10,286 nucleotides of DNA from Actinomycetota bacterium (GTDB lineage: Bacteria; Actinomycetota; Geothermincolia; Fen-727; Anoxymicrobiaceae), in assembly GCA_018894655.1 (NCBI GenBank), contig JAHIPE010000087.1, positions 1-10,286 of the forward strand, read 5' to 3'. Every line of letters starts with the position of its first letter. The first letter of the stretch is position 1. Shown one piece after another: positions 1-6,043 of this stretch. A program made the translations under genes and the position numbers. Under the pieces are notes generated by a model. The model was not told the origin of the DNA and searched no databases. It worked only from the letters and a program-made list of their open reading frames with translations.

Positions 1-269
1 AAAACAAGAACTGTGGAAAGATACTTCACGCTGATGTGAACGGGGCTCGCGTAATCAGGAGTAGAAGTTCTACTCCCCTGGCGAATCCTTACCTCAGTCG
101 TGAAGCCGTCTTCAACGCTTTGCAGGACAAGTTCCAAGCAAACGTTGAACGATACCCTTATTGGCCCAACAAGACGGTTGATAAGGGACGCCGATATAGT
201 CCGGCTGGGGCCAGCACGCCACGGGTCGTTGCCAAGCCCAAAGAGCTCTGTGGGAACAAAATACCATAG
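1..269 (+). CDS. C-terminal end of a TnpB/IS200-IS605 OrfB-type protein (5' partial)
   Basis: An open frame enters from the left edge (codons in phase from base 3) and ends at TAG 267-269. It begins NKNCGKILHADVNGAR, which matches the end of TnpB proteins: the last CxxCG-type knuckle of the zinc ribbon, followed by the HAD-x-N-x-A motif whose Asp (bases 33-35) is the third acidic residue of the RuvC-like nuclease. TnpB is an RNA-guided nuclease of IS200/IS605 and IS1341-type elements. About 70 residues follow the motif; they are not conserved in a way I recognise and could be a natural tail or read-through. The rest of the gene lies outside the window, so it is not known whether the protein is intact. 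A GTG at base 36 could open the same frame, but it falls after the motif and is not the real start. The call rests on one short motif, so it is moderately sure. Confidence 0.65.
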   Translation, partial: NKNCGKILHADVNGARVIRSRSSTPLANPYLSREAVFNALQDKFQANVERYPYWPNKTVDKGRRYSPAGASTPRVVAKPKELCGNKIP

Positions 270-317
270 AAGTTCCGACTATTGCCAATCCGACAAAAAC
301 TGAATCAGCTTACCTTA

Positions 318-330
318 TGACACGGTGTCA
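318..330. repeat. Perfect 13-base palindrome over the end of the LarA-like gene
   Basis: TGACAC-G-GTGTCA, two 6-base arms around one base. It overlaps the stop codon of the minus-strand LarA-like gene and lies about 50 bases after the end of the left TnpB frame. No T-run follows on either strand, so it is not a typical intrinsic terminator. It could be part of the right end of the left transposon, a protein-binding site, or chance. Confidence 0.35.
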
Positions 331-1845
331 AAGCACTTCTGTTGCGAATATCGGTGGGATTACCAGGTGTGTCAGGCTGAAGTCCTTGCCCAGAGTTTCC
401 CCTGCCCTGTCGAGCGCTTCCTCGACCGTGTCAACGCTTTCGAATCCCATTCGCCCGGGAATCGAATGATCCACCGCGCCGGCGACTATCACCCGCTCGA
501 GGTGTTTCAGCGCGAGGGAGCACCAGTACCAGACGTAGAAGGGGTGTACGCCGTGGTATGCATGGCCGAACCGATAGAGCCTGATGTATTCAGGCCGCCC
601 GGCGAATTCCTCCTCGAAACCCTCCTCCATCTCCCGTGGATCCAGCGTTTCGGGCAGGACCCTGTCGAAGAATTCCACGTATGAGGGGTGGTGCACCTGT
701 TTGAATCCGGGGAGGAAGGGTTGTGCCAGGATCATCACTCCACCCTTCCTCACCGGCGGCTTCCCGATATGCATGTTGAAGACATAGCCGAGGGCGGTAT
801 TCGCGGCGAGTAGGGGATTAATTCTCGAAAAGGAGGAGTAGGGCGAGAGGTTCGGGACCCCGACGAGAAGAGCATCTGTCTGCCCCTCGACCTTGACGTT
901 CTGCTGTTGGAAAAGCGTCTGGAGGGTGGCGTCGTGGACCTCGTCTACAGACCCGGCGTTCACCGCCACAGGCTGGTAAGCGCCCCGCAGGAGGGTGCTT
1001 ACTGCGTTTTTCGAGGGCCCCGGGACATGGGCAAGCAGCCTGTGAGGCAACCGCGGATTTGCGCCCTCGAGCGAAAAGAACCCCTCAAGAAACGGCCCCC
1101 AGATCCTGTTGTTGAGAGTGGTCTCGACCGTGAATACGCGGGCGCTCGCACCCACGGTCTTCCCCATGTCGCGAATGACCTCGTGAAACTTCGATCCAGT
1201 GTCCATCACGCTACCGCCCTCGGAGAGGACCTTGACATTATGGTGCGCCCTTATGCTCTCGTAATCCCCCAGGCCAACTATGATGGACTTCCAACCGCCG
1301 TTCATGCTGGTCCAGTTGACGTTGACGTATATCAACAGGTCCGACTCCGTGACAGCCCTGTTTACCCGAACTGGATGGCCCCCGCCCGAGCTTCCCAGGT
1401 CCACCATCCTATCGGGGTCCTCCGAGTCGTGGTTTGTTATTCTCACCGGACCGAGCTCCGACCAAACGCGCTTTCCCAGGATGGATCTCAACTCGCGGTG
1501 GGTCCACTTCCTGTGCAGGCCTATCGCGCATATGAGAGAGACGTTATTCGTGTCAACGCCTGCGGAGATGAGCTCTTCGAGTATGACCCCGACGGCCCTT
1601 CCTCTCGGATCGTTTCTCAGGGGTGGAAGTGGCAGGCACGGGTCGTCAAAGGCGATGGTGACCCTGGAGTTGCCGCCCACGAGTTCTCCGAGCGGTTTCG
1701 TCCCGGCAGGGTTACGGAGGGCCCTCCTCACCTCCGCCTCGTAGTCTACGAGCCCGGGTAGAGGCTCGGGCGCCCTCAGAACACGTGTATGGTCTGGTAT
1801 ATCGACCTGTACTATGTCGTCGCCGCAGAACACAAGCCTCTTCAT
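328..1845 (-). CDS. LarA-superfamily (nickel-pincer) racemase/epimerase-like protein
   Basis: 505 residues, somewhat longer than lactate racemase LarA (about 425). Visible family marks are FDDP near 67-70 in the N-terminal domain, GLHR 109-112 (His111 matches catalytic His108 of Lactobacillus plantarum LarA), NHDSED 138-143, and GGWKSIIVGLGDYESIRAHH 183-202. In the last, Lys186 matches the Lys that carries the nickel-pincer nucleotide and His201/His202 the nickel-binding His. The position of LarA's second catalytic His (His174) falls in VNVNWTS at about residue 176 and is not His. LarA relatives racemise or epimerise 2-hydroxy acids by hydride transfer in the cytoplasm; the substrate here is unknown and is unlikely to be simply lactate. 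ATG 1843-1845 has GGTGAT a few bases upstream. It lies 134 bases after the glycyl radical enzyme gene on the same strand and probably shares its transcript. The cofactor genes larB, larC and larE are not in the window. Confidence 0.85.
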   Translation of the reverse strand: MKRLVFCGDDIVQVDIPDHTRVLRAPEPLPGLVDYEAEVRRALRNPAGTKPLGELVGGNSRVTIAFDDPCLPLPPLRNDPRGRAVGVILEELISAGVDTNNVSLICAIGLHRKWTHRELRSILGKRVWSELGPVRITNHDSEDPDRMVDLGSSGGGHPVRVNRAVTESDLLIYVNVNWTSMNGGWKSIIVGLGDYESIRAHHNVKVLSEGGSVMDTGSKFHEVIRDMGKTVGASARVFTVETTLNNRIWGPFLEGFFSLEGANPRLPHRLLAHVPGPSKNAVSTLLRGAYQPVAVNAGSVDEVHDATLQTLFQQQNVKVEGQTDALLVGVPNLSPYSSFSRINPLLAANTALGYVFNMHIGKPPVRKGGVMILAQPFLPGFKQVHHPSYVEFFDRVLPETLDPREMEEGFEEEFAGRPEYIRLYRFGHAYHGVHPFYVWYWCSLALKHLERVIVAGAVDHSIPGRMGFESVDTVEEALDRAGETLGKDFSLTHLVIPPIFATEVL

Positions 1846-1979
1846 TAGTGGATCACCATCCCTCGCGTGAATCCCCGGCCGTTGTCCTGACAGGTGAGGC
1901 GCGGGTTCCCCATAATGATCCGCTTCATCCGCCCGACAAAGATTCTAAACCACAATCCCGCGCGTCGGACATCAAGTCG

Positions 1980-4508
1980 TCACAGCCGATGTTCGGTTCT
2001 CGCGATTATATCGTCCTGGATATCGGGTCCGAGGTCGGAGAACAGCGCGCTATACCCTCCGACCTTTACCACCAGGTTTGAATACCTCTCAGGGTGCTTT
2101 TTCGCGTCCCTGAGAGTGTCGGCGTCGGCGACCGTGATTTGAAGCTGGGGCCCACCCTTCTTGAAGTAGGAGATGATAAGGTCAGCCAGCTTGCGACGTC
2201 CCTCATCACGTTCGATCACATGAGGGTGGAACTTGATGTTCACCGCAACGCCGGATGAGAAGCGGGTCGAGTCTATCTTGGCAACGGAGTTCAGGATCGC
2301 GGTCGGACCGTTTCGATCCATCCCGTTCACCGGCGACAGGCTGTTGCATATTGGGGTCCCGGCGAGCCGGCCGTCGGGCGTGGCTCCGAGCGCCTGCCCA
2401 AACACTATGTGCAGGGCCAGAGAGATGTAGGCGGGAGAGAAGTGACCTCCCCTGATGTTCTTCTTTGAGAATATCTTCTCGAAGGTCATGTCCATTACGC
2501 GGCGGGCGATACCATCGACTTCGTCGTTGTCGTTTCCAAACTTCGGTATCCTGTTCATGATTTTCTGCCTCAAGGCTTCGTCCCGGCGGAAGTTCCTGTC
2601 CAGGGCTTCGATGAGCTGCTCGAGGGTCACCCATTTCTCCTCGTAGACCGCCCTCTTGATGGCCATGAGGGAGTCCACTGCGTTCGCCATCCCGGTGAGC
2701 GTTATCGCGCTCACGTCGTAGGTCGCGCCGCCCGCCGTGATGTCGCACCCACTCTCCAGGCACCCGTCAATGGTCATCGATATGTAGGGTGTGGGTCGCT
2801 TCATGTACTCGCGGTCGATTATGTTCACGCCGCGCGTTATCTCTTCTACTGCATGGTCAATTTGCTTCTCGAAGGCGTTCATCAGTTCCTCGAAGCTGGA
2901 GGGGGGTTTGAAGTCCCGAGCGACGTAGCCGCGACCCCCGCTTATCAGGTTTGCCATCGGCATCCCGATCGACCCGTTGCGGATGGCCATGTCCACGAGC
3001 CCTGCGAGGTTCAGCTGGCTGCTCCCGGTGTTCCCGCCGGTGCGGGATGCGGATACCTGCTCGACGCACCCGATTATCGCGTAATCCCTGGCGTGCTCAG
3101 GGCTAACCCCCAGCCTCTCCAGAGCTTTCGAGTATATATCGTCGTTGTAGACGGCAAGGCTTACCCCGTCGCTTGTCGCCTCAATCACCCTCTCGATGAG
3201 CCATGGAGGGCTTCCAGAGTGCAGGCGAACGCAGAGGTTGATGACCGGCCTAACGGCGTCGAGGGCATCAATGCAGAGCAAGGTAAGATAGGAGGTCACG
3301 TCATTCCCCTGCTCGTCTGTCCCCCCGACGGTGAGGGCCTGGTAACCCGTGAAGTTCTGTGAGCCGAGCTCCTGCACGCCGGGACCGAGGTACAGCGCGC
3401 AGGTCCAGATCTTCAAGAAGAGCTCCTCAAGGTACCACCGGGCTTCTTCCGTCGTGATCCTCCCGGCGGCTATGTCCGCTTCGTAGAAGGGCAGCAGCAT
3501 CCTGTCGACCCTCCCGAGCGATATCGTGCTGACCGGGTGATAGAGTTCCAGCAGCAGCTTGGAAAGCCACAGCAGTTGGACCGCGTCCCTGAAAGACCCC
3601 GGGGTGCCCCCGGCTACCCGGCGAAGCGAGTCCGCCATCTCAACCAGTTCCTCCTTCCGGGAGGCATCCTTTGTTGCAGACGCTATACTCTCCGCGTGTT
3701 CGGCGAGGCGTAGCGCATACCCCCTTGCAGCACGGCAGCATATCCCCACTGCCTCGTAAAAATGGAGTTTCTCGTCCCTTTCAGGGTCTGAGGAATCCAC
3801 TTTCGAGGCGGCGTTTCTCGCGCAGGCCGCAATCCCATCGTATCCTTTCTCGAGTACGTTGTTGTGGCCGAATATGACGTGGCCCTGGAAACCGAGAAGC
3901 CCGTATGCGGCATTGAGGACCAAGGCCACGTACTCGGGGGACCGGAAGAGCTTGGTAATCATCCTCGGCGATGCCAAGACCGGGTAGACCCACCGCCTCA
4001 TCATCTTGATGGAGCCCTTGAGCCCGAGCCCCCTGTTGATCCGCAGGAGATCGGACGGGGTCAGGAGGCGCGGCTTTTTCAGAATGCCGTCCTCGCGCAG
4101 GGTCCTGCAGACACAGGAAAGCGCGCTTCTTCCCTCATAGAGTTTCAAGAGGCGGCTTACATCGTCCCTTTCTTCCTTGCCGACGACCAGCCTGTCCGTA
4201 AGCCTCCTGCCAAGCGCCGCAAGTTCAGTGGCGAGGATTCTGTTGATATCTCCCCTCTCGACGAACCAGGGTATCCCCAGCAGGTGCGCGGTCTTGTTTC
4301 CGGCTATCCGTTCCTCGTCGCGGATTATAAGGCGGGCGTTTCTGCAGAGGTGCTCAAATGCAAGCGCGTTCTTGATGGGCGGGGGAGAGCCGCTGGAAAG
4401 CCTCTCACCCTCGCTCCAGAGAACCGCCCGCTCTAACCCGAGGCGCATGGGCTCCGAGAGGGTTGCCTCTCTCATTCTCGCGTTGCGTGGATGTGGCTCG
4501 ATCCGCAT
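1980..4508 (-). CDS. Divergent glycyl radical enzyme (PFL-like lyase/dehydratase class)
   Basis: 842 residues, the full length for the choline lyase/glycerol dehydratase branch of glycyl radical enzymes. The PFL-like barrel domain covers most of the chain, with the thiyl-radical loop YAIIGCVEQ at 476-484: Cys481 is the radical-relay Cys and Glu483 the acid/base Glu of the GCVE class (CutC, glycerol dehydratase, 4-hydroxyphenylacetate decarboxylase). The C-terminal glycyl radical domain carries VKVGGYSALF 814-823, with Gly818 the expected radical site, and ends QDDIIARTEH, as is usual. Odd points: GCVEQ instead of the common GCVEP, KVGGY instead of RV(S/A)GY, and QITV 790-793 where QINV is usual. 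These are no damage marks; the frame is intact. Substrate not predictable. It is the first gene of the minus-strand unit, followed by the LarA homologue. No activating radical-SAM enzyme is next to it, so activation must come from elsewhere. ATG 4506-4508 has a weak AGGT about 11 bases upstream; Met12 is an alternative start. Confidence 0.93.
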   Translation of the reverse strand: MRIEPHPRNARMREATLSEPMRLGLERAVLWSEGERLSSGSPPPIKNALAFEHLCRNARLIIRDEERIAGNKTAHLLGIPWFVERGDINRILATELAALGRRLTDRLVVGKEERDDVSRLLKLYEGRSALSCVCRTLREDGILKKPRLLTPSDLLRINRGLGLKGSIKMMRRWVYPVLASPRMITKLFRSPEYVALVLNAAYGLLGFQGHVIFGHNNVLEKGYDGIAACARNAASKVDSSDPERDEKLHFYEAVGICCRAARGYALRLAEHAESIASATKDASRKEELVEMADSLRRVAGGTPGSFRDAVQLLWLSKLLLELYHPVSTISLGRVDRMLLPFYEADIAAGRITTEEARWYLEELFLKIWTCALYLGPGVQELGSQNFTGYQALTVGGTDEQGNDVTSYLTLLCIDALDAVRPVINLCVRLHSGSPPWLIERVIEATSDGVSLAVYNDDIYSKALERLGVSPEHARDYAIIGCVEQVSASRTGGNTGSSQLNLAGLVDMAIRNGSIGMPMANLISGGRGYVARDFKPPSSFEELMNAFEKQIDHAVEEITRGVNIIDREYMKRPTPYISMTIDGCLESGCDITAGGATYDVSAITLTGMANAVDSLMAIKRAVYEEKWVTLEQLIEALDRNFRRDEALRQKIMNRIPKFGNDNDEVDGIARRVMDMTFEKIFSKKNIRGGHFSPAYISLALHIVFGQALGATPDGRLAGTPICNSLSPVNGMDRNGPTAILNSVAKIDSTRFSSGVAVNIKFHPHVIERDEGRRKLADLIISYFKKGGPQLQITVADADTLRDAKKHPERYSNLVVKVGGYSALFSDLGPDIQDDIIARTEHRL

Positions 4509-4648
4509 ATCAATATTTTACCTAGAACAGGCAAGTCAATCCAGCCGTCCACTGCGCAACAATGCCGCTTGAGACGGATCTCTCGAGAGCATACAGCAAT
4601 GTAAAAAAGTGGTAGAGTAGACACCAAAGCACCGAGGGGAACCTTGCG
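4509..4648. promoter_or_regulatory. Divergent intergenic region between the radical enzyme and receiver genes
   Basis: 140 bases that must hold promoters for both directions. For the plus-strand receiver gene, GAGGGGA at 4634-4640 is a good ribosome site 8 bases before the ATG. The palindrome TCTCGAGA near 4580-4587 lies between a TTGAGA (near 4569) and a weak TACAGC 17 bases on, a poor but possible -35/-10 pair. For the minus-strand gene, TTGACT (reverse complement, near 4531-4537) is present but has no good -10 at proper distance. The regulator is unknown. Confidence 0.35.
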
Positions 4649-5047
4649 ATGGAAACGACCGGAAAAAAGGCGCTTATAGTAGACGACGACAAGGACTTCA
4701 CCAGCGGGATGGGCATCCTCCTCAAGAACGCCGGCTTCGAGGTGCGGGTCGCCGAGAACGGGCTCAGGGCCCTCGAGGAGATCGACATATTCCAGCCCGA
4801 TGTTGTCATCCTCGACATCTACATGCCCGTCATGGACGGGGTCAAGGTCTGCAAGTTCATCCGGGTGGAGAAGGGGAACCACTCGATGCCCATCGTGGCG
4901 ATAACCGCGTACGACGACGAGGGAACAAAGGGTGAGATCCTGGAGGCCGGCGCCGATATCTACCTGACCAAGCCCATTGACGGAGCCGAACTGCTCAGTC
5001 AGGTCCAGGGCGTCCTGGGGCGGGCATCAGCGGGCGGACAGTACTAG
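4649..5047 (+). CDS. Stand-alone CheY-like receiver domain response regulator
   Basis: 132 residues made of a single receiver domain with no output domain. The phosphorylation site is complete: acidic pair in IVDDD 10-14, phospho-acceptor Asp56 in VVILDIYMP, Thr86 in AITAYDD and Lys108 in LTKPID. Such proteins accept phosphate from a histidine kinase and act by protein contact, for example on a flagellar motor, in a phosphorelay, or on another enzyme. No kinase, methyl-accepting protein or motor gene is in the window, so the partner is unknown. The short tail after residue 122 (RASAGGQY) is not conserved domain. ATG 4649 is supported by a strong Shine-Dalgarno site 8 bases upstream. It is divergent from the glycyl radical enzyme and followed, after 119 bases, by the lipoprotein gene; whether the two share a transcript is open. 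Confidence 0.93.
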   Translation: METTGKKALIVDDDKDFTSGMGILLKNAGFEVRVAENGLRALEEIDIFQPDVVILDIYMPVMDGVKVCKFIRVEKGNHSMPIVAITAYDDEGTKGEILEAGADIYLTKPIDGAELLSQVQGVLGRASAGGQY

Positions 5048-5120
5048 CCGCTCAACCAACTCTCGAACCCTCAGTTATCGGTTATGGGGATGTGCGTGTG
5101 AAAAAAATACTACTTAAGCA

Positions 5121-5155
5121 CGGTACAGATACCGACGCAGTCCGGACCCTGTCCG
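5121..5155 (+). promoter_or_regulatory. Two small inverted repeats in the lipoprotein leader
   Basis: CGGTA-CAGA-TACCG (5121-5134) and CGGAC-CCT-GTCCG (5143-5155) are perfect 5-base-arm repeats placed just before the Shine-Dalgarno site AAGGAGGT (5156-5163). Folded in RNA, the second would sit against the ribosome site and might affect translation. Arms this short can arise by chance in GC-rich DNA. Confidence 0.25.
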
Positions 5156-5166
5156 AAGGAGGTAGA

Positions 5167-5562
5167 ATGCGGAGCTCAAAGATCGTCCCAGTAGTCGCCA
5201 TCATCGCCATCATCGCCGCCGCCGCTGCTCTGTCCGGCTGCGGCGAACCGGCGCCCGTCGTCGCGTACAGTAAGTTCGAGAAAGCCATTAAGGACGGTGA
5301 CCTGGAGACGGCGTGGTCCCTCCTGAGCAGCCGGCGCCAGGAAGATATGACCCACGAAGAGTTCCTGAAGGTATTCGGTCTCCCGAGCATGCAGGAGGCC
5401 ATGAAGAACATGCCGCCCGCCGACATCGTGGAGTGCGAGGTGGAGGGGGACCGCGCGGTCATCACCTCCGAGGGCACAGGGATTTACGAGGGCAAGACCT
5501 CGAAGACATCTCTGGTCCTGGAGAAAGGCGAGTGGAAGCTCGAATCGTCCCCTGGACCCTGA
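5167..5562 (+). CDS. Small lipoprotein, possible NTF2-like (DUF4878-type) fold
   Basis: 131 residues from ATG 5167. The first 25 form a lipoprotein signal: basic MRSSK, a long Val/Ile/Ala core and the lipobox LSGC with Cys25 as the lipid-bearing residue, so the mature protein is anchored in the membrane and faces outwards. The mature part begins with a helix of the type KFEKAIKDGDLETAWSLLSSRRQ, then a Met-rich segment, then beta-strand-like stretches ending LEKGEWKLESSP. This order (helices with a 'gets used up in steps' motif, then sheet ending in a W-K-hydrophobic strand) resembles DUF4878/NTF2-like lipoproteins; that is inference by pattern. A GTG at 5092 would add 25 residues but would bury the signal peptide, and ATG 5167 has a near-perfect AAGGAGGT, so the shorter start is preferred. 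Function unknown. Confidence 0.8.
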   Translation: MRSSKIVPVVAIIAIIAAAAALSGCGEPAPVVAYSKFEKAIKDGDLETAWSLLSSRRQEDMTHEEFLKVFGLPSMQEAMKNMPPADIVECEVEGDRAVITSEGTGIYEGKTSKTSLVLEKGEWKLESSPGP

Positions 5563-5957
5563 GGGAGCCTGACCGCAGCCCGCCCATCAAGATAGAATTG
5601 GAGCGTCGCACACACCGACCGGCCGGGAGGGGTACAGAATGGGCACTTGATATCCTCTAGCCTGGACGCGGTAGGCACCACGAGCTTGTCCCACCCATCA
5701 CCTTCCTTGGCAACTACCGATTTTGAGAGGCGAACGTCTGAGAAGCGTCAATCAGAAGAGATGGCACATTTGTCATCATTCTGAGGAACGGTTTCTCTTC
5801 GATCGCGCAAGCTCTACCTGGGTTCGCATGGCGTAGAGCCTCTTGTGCCTCCTGGAGTGCTGGGGGGCCTGTCCGTCACGTACACACCCTGGGTGGCGCC
5901 AGAGCTTCATCCGAGACCAACCCGGCGCCGATGCTCCCTGAGGCCCCGGATGTCCCC

Positions 5958-5972
5958 ATAGTATGCTACTAT
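5958..5972. promoter_or_regulatory. Inverted repeat upstream of the helicase gene
   Basis: ATAGTA-TGC-TACTAT, two perfect 6-base arms, in a locally AT-rich patch about 70 bases before the helicase start. The position fits an operator or a promoter -10 region (TACTAT), but no matching -35 is seen. Confidence 0.3.
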
Positions 5973-6032
5973 TAGCAATGCAAGCAAAATCCCTCGTGAT
6001 GTTCGAGCAATAGAACCAACTTCTCACGAGAC

Positions 6033-6039
6033 AGGAGGT
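6033..6039 (+). promoter_or_regulatory. Ribosome binding site deciding the helicase start
   Basis: AGGAGGT ends four bases before ATG 6044. It is the only strong Shine-Dalgarno site near the beginning of the frame and places the start just ahead of the helicase Q-motif, so it supports this ATG. Confidence 0.75.
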
Positions 6040-6043
6040 CGGG

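Larger units (their letters stand above)
5563..6043. other. 481-base region without a recognisable gene
   Basis: I see no convincing gene on either strand. A 114-codon minus-strand frame at 5776-6120 runs into the helicase gene and has a composition rich in Arg/Ser/Cys/Trp typical of chance frames. No tRNA shape or clear terminator was found. The stretch may hold the helicase promoter or decayed sequence. Confidence 0.5.

Noticed and set aside
907..1761. Long plus-strand open frame (284 codons)
   Set aside because: Lies wholly inside the minus-strand LarA-like gene, has no family motif and is an expected shadow in GC-rich DNA.
1899..1963. GCGCGGG / CCCGCGC inverted repeat between the radical enzyme and LarA-like genes
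   Set aside because: Arms are 51 bases apart and of simple GC sequence; no convincing hairpin or terminator.
4472..4882. Minus-strand frame of 136 codons opposite the receiver gene
   Set aside because: Antisense to a receiver gene with all active-site residues and a strong ribosome site.
5092..5166. GTG 5092 as the lipoprotein start
   Set aside because: Would place 25 charged residues before the signal peptide; ATG 5167 has a near-perfect ribosome site and a correct lipobox distance.
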